Below, in pieces: positions 1 to 8,172 of a DNA stretch of 36,163 nucleotides (position 1 is the stretch's first letter; every line of letters starts with the position of its first letter). A program made the position numbers and the translations under genes. The DNA lies in the NCBI RefSeq assembly GCF_017168235.1, contig NZ_JABFAO010000065.1, forward strand, positions 1 through 36,163, given 5' to 3'. Source of the stretch: Rhodococcus sp. KRD197 (GTDB lineage Bacteria > Actinomycetota > Actinomycetes > Mycobacteriales > Mycobacteriaceae). Below the pieces are notes generated by a model. That model ran no database searches. It had not been told where the DNA came from and saw only the letters and a list, made by a program, of their open reading frames with translations.

Positions 1-238
1 AGCCGAGGGCGATTTGGTGGGCGGCGTTGCCTTCGGGGATGCGGACGGCGTTGCTGTACCAGCGTTTGATGGAGGAGTGTCCGAGTTTGAGGGCGAGTCC
101 TCGGCGTTCGGCTTCGGCGAGCAGGGCTAGTCGGGATGCGGCGACGCTGGTTTCGGTGGTGTGGATGCGCGCGAGTGCGGTCACGATGTCCTGGTCGGAC
201 AGCGTGTGTGCTGTGGTGAAGCCCCCAACTTCTTCCAT
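1..238 (-). CDS. DUF222 / 13E12-repeat HNH endonuclease-like protein, N-terminal fragment
   Basis: The reverse strand reads from an ATG at 238 to the left edge without a stop; only about 79 N-terminal residues are present. The start reads MEEVGGFTTAHTLSDQDIV, followed by an Ala/Glu-rich helical stretch (AASRLALLAEAERRGLAL) and SIKRWYSNAVRIPEG. From memory this matches the N-terminus of actinobacterial DUF222 proteins, which usually carry an HNH nuclease motif at the far C-terminus; that part lies outside the window. The family is multicopy in mycobacteria and rhodococci (13E12 repeat family) and its cellular role is unsettled. It is divergent from the TspO-like gene with an 88-nt gap. The family call is fairly sure; nuclease activity cannot be judged. 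Confidence 0.7.
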   Translation of the reverse strand, partial: MEEVGGFTTAHTLSDQDIVTALARIHTTETSVAASRLALLAEAERRGLALKLGHSSIKRWYSNAVRIPEGNAAHQIALG

Positions 239-326
239 GCCGGGGAAGGTACAACCCGCCACCGACAAAAACCGTCTCCCCGCGTGCACTGTTTGCAAAT
301 TCCCGAAGCGGGGCATTCACCGGTTC

Positions 327-1079
327 ATGAAGGTCGCGGTGTTCGTATGCGCTGTCGCAGCAGTGATCGGCTCGTTCATCGGTTCGGGGGCATGGGTCGG
401 CACGCCCATCGCGGAGGCCGCGGGTGGTGCCCTCAGCGCGACGTCGACTCTGGTGGCACCGTCTGCGTCGGCTTTCTCGATCTGGACGGTCATCTATGTC
501 GGCTTCATCGCATATGCCGTGTGGCAATTCTTCGCGGGTCAGCGGCAAGAAGCGTTGCGTCTGCCCATCGCGGTGTCGATGCTGCTCAACGCGGCGTGGA
601 TTCTGTCGATTCAGGCAGGCCTGCTGTGGTTGAGCGTGGTGACCATTTTCGCTCTGCTGGCTGTCCTCGTGAGAGTCTTCGTTCTGACGCAGCGCACCAG
701 GCCGGAGAGCATGCTCGATGCAGTGGTCACCGACGGCACGATGGGGCTGTACCTCGGGTGGGTCTGCGTCGCGACGATTGCCAACGTCACCGCATGGCTT
801 GTGGATCTCGGTTACACCACGGGGGCGACGTTCTGGGCTGTCGCAGTTGTCGTTGTTGCCGCGTTGGTCGGCGTCGGGCTTGCCACGTATTCCCGCGGCG
901 CGATCGCTCCAGGTCTCGCTGTCGTCTGGGGGCTGATGTGGATAGCGCAGGGGCGGCTCGCGGGTGAGTTGGACAACGCGACGGTCGGGTGGACTGCCGC
1001 CGCGGCGGCGTTGGTGGTCGGCGTGTTTACGGCGGTCGTCAGGAGCCCGCAACGGCAGCGAACGACGGTTTCCGGCTGA
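327..1079 (+). CDS. TspO/MBR-like tryptophan-rich membrane protein
   Basis: A 250-residue polytopic membrane protein. After an N-terminal helix (residues 3-24) and an Ala/Ser-rich segment it shows FSIWTVIYVGFIAYAVWQ at about 50-67, the W/Y-rich helix typical of TspO/MBR-related proteins, then five or so further hydrophobic helices with scattered Trp. TspO proteins bind tetrapyrroles or sterols; actinobacterial members of this longer type are mostly uncharacterised, so the ligand is unknown. The open frame continues far upstream, but the ATG at 327 is chosen because the peptide upstream is Arg/Ser-rich and antisense to the DUF222 gene, while translation from 327 opens directly into a membrane helix. 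No clear ribosome binding site is visible. It stands alone between a divergent gene and a gene 200 nt downstream. Confidence 0.72.
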   Translation: MKVAVFVCAVAAVIGSFIGSGAWVGTPIAEAAGGALSATSTLVAPSASAFSIWTVIYVGFIAYAVWQFFAGQRQEALRLPIAVSMLLNAAWILSIQAGLLWLSVVTIFALLAVLVRVFVLTQRTRPESMLDAVVTDGTMGLYLGWVCVATIANVTAWLVDLGYTTGATFWAVAVVVVAALVGVGLATYSRGAIAPGLAVVWGLMWIAQGRLAGELDNATVGWTAAAAALVVGVFTAVVRSPQRQRTTVSG

Positions 1080-1282
1080 AGTCGCTACGCAGGAGTCCGT
1101 AGTTCTGCTCGGAGTCGGATGTGTCGGTGCCCGAGTCGCGTAGGGAATGGAGGAACACGGGCCGCTGATGACATACGAGTACATGTGCTGGCGAAACTGA
1201 AAGCCCGAGTGAGGATGTGGACGGCCTTCGAGGTGCTGTCGAGGGGGTAACAAAAACCGAAGTTTGCGCGAAGAAACCAGCG

Positions 1283-2503
1283 ATGAACAAGAACTCACCG
1301 TGGACCGACGTTGTGGTAATCGGATCGATCCTGGTTGCAGGCATCGGTGCAGCCTGGGTGACGAACGACCCGGTGGAGCCTGACGCCGCGGTGGGTTACG
1401 TCAGCCAACCTGTCGAGTATCCGGTGGACATCCCGGGGTGCAAGACGGTCGAACCGCCGCAGGACACTGTCTTCTACGGGTACGCGACCACCGGGATGGT
1501 GGATTACGACAACCCGGCGTACCCCTGGCTGACGTCGTCCAAGGCGAACGCGATGTCTTTGGCAATCCAGGATGCGTTGCCGGCAGATGTCGAGATCGTG
1601 GTCGGATCGCGCGGCCCCTTCAGCGGCGAGCCGTTCGTCTTCCAGCCCGTTCCGGATATGGACATGTCCGAGTTCGATCCAGGCACGACCGCGGACGCCA
1701 CTGTCCTTCGGAACGGCGTGGCAGGATCAGTTCGTGTGAACGTGTCCCGTCTCTACGACGGACCTGAACCGTGCCGTGCCGGCCGGCTCGACGCCCGCGA
1801 AACACTCTCCGACGGAACTATTGTCGATACCTACAACGGCTGGAATGAGTACGACGGGAAACGCGTCTACACCAACTCGGTGCGCCTCTACGCGGTGGAC
1901 GGCACGCGCATCCGCGCGTCCTCATCGGATCAGGACGATGACTTCGTTCCGACCGGAATGATTCCGCTGGCGATGGAAGAGCTGCGCACCATCGTGATGC
2001 TCGACGATCTGAAGTGGTCGACACGGGTCCCGGACGGGTACCCGCTGCTGCCGATTTCATGTAACAGAGCCGGATTCAGCGACGGTCAGTTCACTGCTGC
2101 GACTGTGCGGCGAATCAACGCCGCACTCGACGGTTTCTGGCAGGCGATCGATCAGCCCGTCGTGCTGGATCGTCCGTTGGGTTCGATGCGCATTGCGTCC
2201 TCCGGCACCGCAAATGCATGCGGTGCCGTCATGGCGGGCGACGGAACTCTCACGGTCAGCGTGGCCGATGCCGGGTATTCGATGCCGTCCAGCGAGATGG
2301 ACGTCCTGAGGTTGCCCGACGGTTCCGAATTTCGTAGCAGCGCTGCCGGTTCCGGCGGTTGGTCACTCGATGGACAGCCGATCACGGACGTGACGTTGGT
2401 CAAGCCGTCAGGCACGCTGGTGCTGGTGAGTATGAAGGGCGGCACTGTCGACGAGGTGCTCTTGCAGTCCATCGCGCTGGCGGTCTCCGAAGTCATTTCG
2501 TGA
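1283..2503 (+). CDS. Membrane-anchored protein of unknown function
   Basis: A 406-residue protein with one N-terminal membrane helix (about residues 8-24) and a large soluble part that should lie outside the membrane. I do not recognise the family. The soluble region is acidic, contains four scattered Cys residues (for example PGCKTVEPP near 50, EPCRAGR near 157, ISCNRAG and ANACGAV later) that could form disulfides, and no enzyme motif that I can identify. The start at ATG 1283 places the helix at the N-terminus; the open frame runs back to 1217 but the extra residues (including EVCAKK) are not signal-like. The ribosome binding site is weak. It ends 36 nt before the convergent methionine aminopeptidase gene. 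About 200 nt of DNA before it (1080-1282) holds no gene I can support. Confidence 0.65.
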   Translation: MNKNSPWTDVVVIGSILVAGIGAAWVTNDPVEPDAAVGYVSQPVEYPVDIPGCKTVEPPQDTVFYGYATTGMVDYDNPAYPWLTSSKANAMSLAIQDALPADVEIVVGSRGPFSGEPFVFQPVPDMDMSEFDPGTTADATVLRNGVAGSVRVNVSRLYDGPEPCRAGRLDARETLSDGTIVDTYNGWNEYDGKRVYTNSVRLYAVDGTRIRASSSDQDDDFVPTGMIPLAMEELRTIVMLDDLKWSTRVPDGYPLLPISCNRAGFSDGQFTAATVRRINAALDGFWQAIDQPVVLDRPLGSMRIASSGTANACGAVMAGDGTLTVSVADAGYSMPSSEMDVLRLPDGSEFRSSAAGSGGWSLDGQPITDVTLVKPSGTLVLVSMKGGTVDEVLLQSIALAVSEVIS

Positions 2504-2539
2504 AGCACGAATCGACCACCACCGCTCGACCGCCCTTCC

Positions 2540-3316
2540 CTACGTGACGCGTTCGCGGTTGGTCAGCACGAGCGGCCCGTCCTCGGTGATGGCGATGGTG
2601 TGCTCGCTGTGTGCGGTGCGTGAGCCGTCTGCGGATCGGATGGTCCAGCCGTCGGCGTCGAAGACGATCTCGTCGGTGCCGGCGGCGAACCACGGTTCGA
2701 GTGCCAGTGTCAGACCGGGGCGCAGTTTCAGTCCTTTGCCTGCGCGCCCGGTGTTGGCCACGTGCGGGTCCTCGTGCATGGTGCGGCCGAGGCCGTGGCC
2801 GCCGAACTGGGTGTTGACGGGGTAGCCGTAGTCGGCTGCCACAGCGCCGATGGCTGCTGAGATGTCGCCGAGTCTGTTCCCGGGCACCGCGGCTGCAATG
2901 GCTGCTGCGAGTGCCTTCTGTGTGCTTTCGACGAGCCGCTCGTCTTCCGGACGTGCTCTGCCGATGATGATGGTGCGCGCGGAATCGGCAACCCACCCGT
3001 CGATGGAGACCGCGATGTCCATCGTCAGCACATCGCTGTCACGCAGTACATAGTCGTGCGGCAAACCGTGCAGCACAGCGTCGTTGACGGACAGGCAGAT
3101 GACGTTGCGAAACGGACCGCGACCGAACGACGGCGAGTAGTCCCAGTAGCAGGATGTCGCGCCGCGCTGCTCGACCAGCTCCCGGGCACGCATCTCGAGA
3201 TCCAGCAGATTGACTCCGGGTTTCGCGCGCTCGGTGAGATCGTCGAGAAGTTCGGCGATGAACGAGCCGGTGACGTCCATCGCCGCGATCTCGCGGGGCG
3301 TTTTCAGTTCGAGCAT
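2540..3316 (-). CDS. map: Methionine aminopeptidase, type I
   Basis: A 258-residue cytosolic metalloprotease that removes N-terminal methionine from nascent proteins. All five metal ligands of the pita-bread fold are visible: D100 (TMDIAV), D111 (VADSART), H174 (GGHGLGR), E207 (LALEPW) and E238 (HSEHT), plus the substrate-binding H83 (VLHGLP). Length is normal for the short type Ia form without an N-terminal zinc-binding extension. On the reverse strand the purine-rich GAGAGAGG lies about 9 nt before the ATG. It is divergent from a small XRE regulator, and the shared 87-nt gap contains two related palindromes, so this map copy is probably controlled by that regulator. Actinobacteria usually have two or three map genes; a regulated copy away from the ribosomal-protein cluster is likely an accessory one (inference). 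Confidence 0.93.
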   Translation of the reverse strand: MLELKTPREIAAMDVTGSFIAELLDDLTERAKPGVNLLDLEMRARELVEQRGATSCYWDYSPSFGRGPFRNVICLSVNDAVLHGLPHDYVLRDSDVLTMDIAVSIDGWVADSARTIIIGRARPEDERLVESTQKALAAAIAAAVPGNRLGDISAAIGAVAADYGYPVNTQFGGHGLGRTMHEDPHVANTGRAGKGLKLRPGLTLALEPWFAAGTDEIVFDADGWTIRSADGSRTAHSEHTIAITEDGPLVLTNRERVT

Positions 3317-3337
3317 GTACTAGGCCTCTCTCGAATC

Positions 3338-3381
3338 GGTATTTAAATACCACCCTAGCGCAGGACCGGGATTTTTATACC
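3338..3381. promoter_or_regulatory. Twin palindromic operators between map and the XRE regulator
   Basis: Two related 14-bp boxes lie exactly 30 bp apart, start to start: GGTATTTAAATACC at 3338-3351 (a perfect palindrome) and GGGATTTTTATACC at 3368-3381 (11 of 14 positions shared; its outer ACCGG/CCGGT flanks extend the symmetry). Thirty bp is close to three helical turns, so bound dimers would sit on the same DNA face. The first box covers the likely promoter of map, the second the likely promoter of the XRE gene. The neighbouring XRE protein is the obvious candidate binder (inference). Confidence 0.65.
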
Positions 3382-3390
3382 GGTGGAAGC

Positions 3391-3396
3391 TAGTAT
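3391..3396 (+). promoter_or_regulatory. -10 box of the XRE gene, leaderless
   Basis: TAGTAT is followed by 7 nt and then the ATG at 3404, which would put the transcription start at the first base of the start codon. The same TANNNT-N6/7-start geometry recurs at several genes here and supports ATG 3404 over the earlier in-frame GTG 3383 and ATG 3395. Confidence 0.5.
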
Positions 3397-3403
3397 GGGC
3401 GGC

Positions 3404-3670
3404 ATGGTTCGTAACCCACTCACTGCGGAGCAGCTCACCGCCGGTAAACGGCTCGGCGAGCAACTTCGCCAGGCAAGAGGTGATCGCTCCCTCGTCGAGG
3501 TGGCCCGAGCTGCAGGTATCTCCCCGGAGACCCTGCGCAAGATCGAGACTGGACGCCTACCTACTCCCGCGTTCACCACGGTCGCCGCACTGGCTCGCGT
3601 ACTGCCCCTGTCGCTGGACGGGCTTGCGGACACGTGCCTCGGTAGCGAGGAGTTTCGAAAGACTGGCTGA
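3404..3670 (+). CDS. Small XRE-family helix-turn-helix regulator
   Basis: An 88-residue protein that is almost entirely a Cro/C1-type HTH domain: RLGEQLRQAR, then SLVEVARAAGISPETLRKIE (helices 2-3, about residues 29-48) and a GRLPTPAFTTVAALARVLPL tail. There is no sensor domain, so it probably responds through partner proteins or its own level. It is divergent from map, with twin palindromes in the gap, and convergent with the MmyB-type regulator downstream (12 nt apart). The start at ATG 3404 is chosen because a TAGTAT box lies 7 nt upstream; starts at 3383 (GTG) and 3395 (ATG) would add seven or three residues and crowd the operator. Autoregulation plus control of map is the simplest reading, by inference from context. 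Confidence 0.82.
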   Translation: MVRNPLTAEQLTAGKRLGEQLRQARGDRSLVEVARAAGISPETLRKIETGRLPTPAFTTVAALARVLPLSLDGLADTCLGSEEFRKTG

Positions 3671-3682
3671 GACTGGCGTTTG

Positions 3683-4549
3683 TCAGAGCGCGCGCAGGTG
3701 TCGGTCTGGAGCTCGCGTGCTAGTTCGAGTGAGTTCATCCAGCGCCGCTTGCGACTGCGCGTCGGCTGCGCGGTAGATGATCAGCCGTAAATCGTTGTCG
3801 CCGAGGGGATTGAGAACGTCGAACGACACGGTGACGCGACCGACGGCGGGGTGGTTCATCGGTTTGAGGCCCCGAGCTCGGATGGCTACTGCGCGTGATC
3901 GCCAGTATTCCGAGAACTCGGGGCTGTTCTGCTCGAGCTCGTCGATGAGCCGAGCGAGCTGCACATCGGTGGCGTGTGATGCCCACGCTGCCCTGAGATC
4001 GGCGACCGCGCCTCGAACCACCTCGTCACGGTCCAGGTAGAAGCCCCGGAACCGATCGTCGAGGAAGCACATCCGCAGCACATTTCGCATGTGGTCCGGG
4101 CGCTCGTCCAAGTCCAGCAGCAGGGCACTCATGGCATCGTTCCAGGCCAAGATATCGAGGCGGTGGTTCAGGATCATGGCAGGCCGCGGATGTACGTCCT
4201 GCACCAACTGGGCCAGACTTCCCGGCAGCTCAGTGCGGACGGTGCGCTGCGGCGCACGATGGCCCGCGAGGGTGAAGAGGTATTCGCGTTGGTCGTCGTC
4301 GAGCCGAAGGGCAGCCGCAAGCGCGTCGGCGACGCCGGGAGATGGACGCGCGTCTCGCGCCTGTTCCAGTCGGGTCAGATAGTCGACGCTGACTCCGGCC
4401 AGCGCGGCGACTTCTTCCCGTCGCAGACCAGGGGTTCTCGACGCTCCCACGCGTGGGGGTAGGCCGACCTGGGCCGGCTGCAGCGCCTCGCGTCGGGTGC
4501 GTAGTAGTGCCGCCAGTTCTCGACGGGCCGTCGATGTCGCGTCACTCAC
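3683..4549 (-). CDS. XRE regulator with MmyB-like ligand-binding domain
   Basis: A 288-residue transcription regulator. Residues about 10-95 form an HTH domain with the hallmark RTPGLRREEVAALAGVSVDYLTRLEQ and a conserved DDDQREYLFTLAG helix. Residues about 108-275 match the MmyB-type ligand-binding domain (PRPAMILNHRLDILAWNDAMSALL, then LLDLDERPDHMRNVLRMCF), a PAS-like fold reported to bind fatty acids in characterised members. Such regulators commonly sit next to oxidoreductase genes whose expression they control, and here the gene is divergent from an aldo/keto reductase 135 nt away. The ATG at 4549 begins MSDATSTARRELAALL, the usual start for the family. Ligand and target are inferred from family and position only. 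Confidence 0.88.
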   Translation of the reverse strand: MSDATSTARRELAALLRTRREALQPAQVGLPPRVGASRTPGLRREEVAALAGVSVDYLTRLEQARDARPSPGVADALAAALRLDDDQREYLFTLAGHRAPQRTVRTELPGSLAQLVQDVHPRPAMILNHRLDILAWNDAMSALLLDLDERPDHMRNVLRMCFLDDRFRGFYLDRDEVVRGAVADLRAAWASHATDVQLARLIDELEQNSPEFSEYWRSRAVAIRARGLKPMNHPAVGRVTVSFDVLNPLGDNDLRLIIYRAADAQSQAALDELTRTSTRAPDRHLRAL

Positions 4550-4649
4550 TCCTCGAGGTTAAGCCAGTGGGCGGGGATCAGCCTGGTACAGCCTGTCCCA
4601 GGTTGAGTTCGGACTGCCTCACCTGCGTCAGGCGATGCATTGTCGATCT

Positions 4650-4663
4650 GCACGAACTCGTGC
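4650..4663. promoter_or_regulatory. Short palindrome in the regulator/reductase gap, possible operator
   Basis: GCACG-AACT-CGTGC is a perfect 5+4+5 dyad about 22 nt before the aldo/keto reductase start and 100 nt before the divergent MmyB-type regulator. The rest of the 135-nt gap has only weaker dyads (CCTGG/CCAGG near 4590-4605). It is a candidate site for the regulator, but short enough to be chance. Confidence 0.3.
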
Positions 4664-4684
4664 TCGGTGACGAAGGAGAATGCA

Positions 4685-5758
4685 ATGACGAGTCTCGACG
4701 AATACCGACTGCTGGGGCGGTCTGGGCTGCGTGTATCACCGCTGTCGTTGGGTGCCATGACGTTCGGCGACGCCTGGGGGTGGGGCGCGGACAAGGACAC
4801 CGCCCGCGAGATCTTCGAAAGCTATCTCGACGCAGGCGGCAACATGGTCGACACCGCGAACATTTACACCGACGGCCAGTCCGAGCAATTCCTCGGCGAG
4901 TTTCTGGGTGCACGTCGTGAATCGGTGGTCATCGCGACGAAGTACTCGGGCACCCGCAACCCCACCGACCCCAACGCCGGTGGCACCAACCGCAAGAGCC
5001 TTGTCGCCTCGGTGGAAGCGAGCCTGCGGAATCTGAGAACTGACTACATCGATCTGCTCTACGTTCATGCCTGGGACGGATTGACCTCGGGTGAGGAGAT
5101 CATCGCGGCCCTCGGCGACCTGGTTCGCACGGGAAAGGTGCTGTATCTGGGCATTTCGGACGCCCCTGCGTGGCAGGTCGCCAGAATGCAGACCATCGCT
5201 GAATTCCGTGGCTGGGCGCCGCTGGTGGCACTGCAGGTCGAGTACAGCCTGATCGAGCGTACAACCGAGCGCGACCTGATCCCCATGGCAGCCGAACTCG
5301 GCCTCGGGGTTGTGCCGTGGGCGCCGCTTGGAGGGGGCGTCCTCACCGGCAAGTACTCGGCGGCCGACCTCGACGCACCGGACGCCGACCGGCCCGGTGG
5401 TTCGCGCCGGGATCACGCGCTTGCCAACCGAACCCTCACCGAACGTGGCTTGTCGATCGCCGATGTCGTCGTGGGTGTCGCTCAGGAATTGGGTGTACGG
5501 CCATCACACGTCGCGCTTGCGTGGACCTTGCAGAACCCGGCGGTGGTGAGCCCACTTGTGGGCGCGCGAACACCGGAACAGCTACACGAGAACCTGGCGG
5601 CTCTGGATCTCGAACTGGGTCCCGAGCACCTCGAGCGACTCGATGCCGTGAGCGCGATCGACCTGGGTTTCCCCCATGAGTTCTTGACGAGGCCGATGGT
5701 GCGTGGCGTCGTGCACGGCCGAACGGTCACCCGTCCGCGGCCGGTCGTGAGGTGGTGA
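4685..5758 (+). CDS. Aldo/keto reductase
   Basis: A 357-residue NADP(H)-dependent carbonyl reductase of the AKR TIM-barrel superfamily. The catalytic tetrad is intact: D56 (VDTANIY), Y61, K86 (IATKYSG) and H128 (LLYVHAWD). The N-terminal EYRLLGRSGLRVSPLSLGAMTFG is typical of YajO/Tas-like AKRs, and the late segment VVSPLVGARTPEQLHENLAAL matches the cofactor-binding end of the barrel. The start at 4685 has a clear GAAGGAGA ribosome binding site 7-14 nt upstream. It is divergent from a MmyB-type regulator that probably controls it. The natural substrate cannot be told from sequence. Confidence 0.93.
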   Translation: MTSLDEYRLLGRSGLRVSPLSLGAMTFGDAWGWGADKDTAREIFESYLDAGGNMVDTANIYTDGQSEQFLGEFLGARRESVVIATKYSGTRNPTDPNAGGTNRKSLVASVEASLRNLRTDYIDLLYVHAWDGLTSGEEIIAALGDLVRTGKVLYLGISDAPAWQVARMQTIAEFRGWAPLVALQVEYSLIERTTERDLIPMAAELGLGVVPWAPLGGGVLTGKYSAADLDAPDADRPGGSRRDHALANRTLTERGLSIADVVVGVAQELGVRPSHVALAWTLQNPAVVSPLVGARTPEQLHENLAALDLELGPEHLERLDAVSAIDLGFPHEFLTRPMVRGVVHGRTVTRPRPVVRW

Positions 5759-5848
5759 AAGTCAGTGACCTGAGCTGTGGAGGAACAGGACTGCGCAGAC
5801 TCGTTGTCTAGTGTTTCCTCGTTCGGGCCCGCGCTACCCCGCGACCAC

Positions 5849-6973
5849 TCATCGAGGCGTGATCGAACCGAGGAACGACGTGGTCCAGATGGCCGAGTTG
5901 GCCGATCCTGCAGCATCGTTCGTCGGGACCAGTCCGTTGAGCGTTACCTGACCGCCGCTGAGACCGACACCGGGCTGCGGTGGCAACGTGAAGCCACAGG
6001 ACTGCTGGACCGTGCCGGGCTCGATGTCCAGATCGGTACGACGGCACTGTCCGGTGGACGTGGCCGTGAGCGCAGGTGTGACCCCGAACGACGTGATGCT
6101 CAGGGACGCACCGAAGTCCGGGGACGACGGGTTCTGGTAGCAGATCGATGCGGTGGCTGCGACGTCCTCGGACGGCTCGGTGGAAGCTGCACCGGTGACC
6201 GGGTCGACCGAGACCGCGTGGATCTCGGTGGTGCGCACACCACCAGGGCAGGTGGGGGTGGCACCCGTCGACACCGAGTTCACCTCGCGTCCGACGCTGT
6301 ATTTCACCGACCCGGTCGGCTGGGGCGTGCCTGGTACGGGCTCGTTCACCGGTGCGGTGCCCTCACCGAGTGTGTAGAGGGTCCACAGCGAACCGGTGCG
6401 GCCGTCGGGCAGACGCGCTGGGTTGGCGATCGAGTTGCTCGTCGCGACACCGTCGGTGACGCCCGAAGCGTTGGGGTTCACGCGCATCACACAATCGACC
6501 GCCGCACGTCCGGGCAAGCCGATCATGAACTCGAGCCCACATGGCCCGTACATCGACAGCTGACCCAGGCCAGGTGCCGTGAGTGTGCTCCACTGATCGA
6601 GGAACGCCTGGCCGTCGATGGTCAGCCCGTCGCATACGTAGATTGGTCCGACGTTCTGTGCGGTGGAGTTCTGCAGGAAGTCCGTCGACGGATCGTTGGT
6701 GAATGTGTACATCCGCGCGTCGAGTCGCTCGACCACGGTGAGCGAGCGCGGAGATCCGAAGTAGTCGTTGCACGCGGCGTTGTCGGCGTCGGTGGGTCGC
6801 AGCCCGCTGTCGACGGTGCGGAAGACGCTGAAGCTGCCCGGGCCGTTGTCGATGGACCCCATGATGGTCGCCGGTGCAGGCGCGGGTGCCGGTGCTGCGG
6901 ATCCTGATCCGATCGGACACAGCGCGATAGCCAGCGCAGACACCACGGCAGCTCGAACCCATTGCTTCGTCAA
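5849..6973 (-). CDS. Secreted protein of unknown function
   Basis: A 374-residue exported protein. From the proposed TTG start it reads MTKQWVRAAVVSALAIALCPIGSGSAAPAP: positive end, hydrophobic core and a likely cleavage site near residue 27, then an Ala/Pro linker and a soluble domain with eight or so Cys residues, which suggests disulfides. I do not recognise the family and see no catalytic motif. The TTG at 6973 is preferred because GGGGGA lies 7 nt upstream on the reverse strand; an in-frame ATG at 7006 would add eleven residues with no ribosome binding site before it. It converges with the aldo/keto reductase. A long plus-strand frame opposite it is Arg-rich shadow. The 311 nt between this gene and the SDR gene hold only the SDR promoter. 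Confidence 0.75.
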   Translation of the reverse strand: MTKQWVRAAVVSALAIALCPIGSGSAAPAPAPAPATIMGSIDNGPGSFSVFRTVDSGLRPTDADNAACNDYFGSPRSLTVVERLDARMYTFTNDPSTDFLQNSTAQNVGPIYVCDGLTIDGQAFLDQWSTLTAPGLGQLSMYGPCGLEFMIGLPGRAAVDCVMRVNPNASGVTDGVATSNSIANPARLPDGRTGSLWTLYTLGEGTAPVNEPVPGTPQPTGSVKYSVGREVNSVSTGATPTCPGGVRTTEIHAVSVDPVTGAASTEPSEDVAATASICYQNPSSPDFGASLSITSFGVTPALTATSTGQCRRTDLDIEPGTVQQSCGFTLPPQPGVGLSGGQVTLNGLVPTNDAAGSANSAIWTTSFLGSITPR

Positions 6974-7246
6974 CTGATATTCCCCCAAAAATCCGGACCC
7001 GCGCATCGGCAGGTCGACCTCACCCCTGCCGAAGACCGTAGCTCAACACGCGCCGAGAATACAGCGATCGGCGCGGGCGGGGAGTACCTCGTGATCTGTC
7101 CGAGGACCGAGTCCGCATCAGGGCTCGCAGATTCAATCCCGTTGTGGTCGAGCACAAATAGATGGTCTTCTGTTTGGGAGCCAGGCGTCTGTCGTACACC
7201 TTCGGCACCGACGGGATCACCATTGTCTCTGGCTTCAGATGAGTGT

Positions 7247-7277
7247 TTGCGTTCGAGCGCACTCGAAGCCATAGCTT
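7247..7277 (+). promoter_or_regulatory. MerR-type promoter of the SDR gene
   Basis: A -35-like TTGCGT (7247-7252) and a -10-like TAGCTT (7272-7277) are separated by 19 bp, the long spacer typical of promoters activated by MerR-family regulators. The perfect dyad TTCGAG-CGCA-CTCGAA (7252-7267) lies inside the spacer. The -10 is 7 nt before the ATG, so the transcript would be leaderless. A MerR-family gene follows the SDR gene directly. Confidence 0.55.
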
Positions 7278-7284
7278 TGCGGGC

Positions 7285-8145
7285 ATGGAACAACGAAGCT
7301 GGATCATCACAGGCGCGTCGTCCGGATTGGGTAGGGCACTGACCGAGGCAGCGCTGGCCGCGGGGGACACCGTCGTCGCCGCCATGCGCCGGCTGGAGAG
7401 GATCGACGACCTGCTCGACGCCTATCCCCGCACGATCCTGCCCGTCGCGTTCGATGTCCGTGGCACGGCCGAAGCGTCAGGGCTTATCGGTGCGGCGATC
7501 GACCGGTTCGGCCCGGTCGACGTTCTCGTCAACAACGGTGGCGTCGGGCAGATCGGAGCCGCCGAGGAAGTCGACGACGCCGGACTGCGAAATATGCTCG
7601 AGCAGCATCTGCTTGGACCCGCTGCGCTCACGAGGGCAGTGTTGCCCGGGATGCGGCAGCGGGGTCGGGGGACGATCGTGCAGGTCAGCAGCCAAGGCGG
7701 ACGCATCTCGTTCCCCGGCGCAGGTTCGTACTCGGCGGGCAAGTTTGCGCTGGAGGGGTGGTCGGAAGCGTTGGCGGGGGAGGTCGCACCGTTTGGGATA
7801 CGCGTACTCGTCGTCGAACCGAGCCGCTTCCGGACAGGGTTCAACGGTGCCGACGTGCTCCAAGTCGCGGCACCGATCGACGCATATGCGGACATGCTCT
7901 CGGCACTTCGGGCCGACATGCTCGCGGTCGATGGGAAGCAGGAGGGCGATCCGGTACGTGCGGCCGAGATCATTCGAGATCTGATCACCGCCGATACTGC
8001 GCCGCTACGAATTCCACTCGGGCGCGAAGCCGTACGACGTCTGCGCGATTCCTACCGACGAAGCCTCGCCGAGCTCGAGCAGTACGCAGATGTGAGCGCT
8101 GGCGCGGACTTTCCAGGTCTTCCGGAGTCTGTCCGTCCGGTCTGA
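7285..8145 (+). CDS. Short-chain dehydrogenase/reductase
   Basis: A 286-residue NAD(P)-dependent oxidoreductase of the classical SDR type. Motifs are complete: TGASSGLG (residues 9-16) for cofactor binding, NNGG (83-86), catalytic S136 (VQVSSQGG), Y149 and K153 (YSAGK). The segment RTGFNGADVL and the C-terminal SYRRSLAELEQYADVS match actinobacterial SDRs annotated as oxidoreductases of unknown substrate. The open frame extends upstream to 7243, but ATG 7285 is chosen because a TAGCTT -10 box lies 7 nt before it. It is followed after 27 nt by a MerR regulator on the same strand that probably activates it. Confidence 0.92.
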   Translation: MEQRSWIITGASSGLGRALTEAALAAGDTVVAAMRRLERIDDLLDAYPRTILPVAFDVRGTAEASGLIGAAIDRFGPVDVLVNNGGVGQIGAAEEVDDAGLRNMLEQHLLGPAALTRAVLPGMRQRGRGTIVQVSSQGGRISFPGAGSYSAGKFALEGWSEALAGEVAPFGIRVLVVEPSRFRTGFNGADVLQVAAPIDAYADMLSALRADMLAVDGKQEGDPVRAAEIIRDLITADTAPLRIPLGREAVRRLRDSYRRSLAELEQYADVSAGADFPGLPESVRPV

Positions 8146-8172
8146 ACCAGCTGAGAGGACTACCGTCTATTC

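Noticed and set aside
1080..1282. Small genes in the gap before the membrane-anchored protein at 1283
   Set aside because: Minus-strand frame 1039-1344 overlaps two genes and has no domain; nothing else of useful length is present.
5777..6907. 376-residue plus-strand frame opposite the secreted protein gene
   Set aside because: Its translation is Arg/Gly-rich with no recognisable domain, whereas the minus strand has a signal peptide, a ribosome binding site and Cys-rich natural composition.
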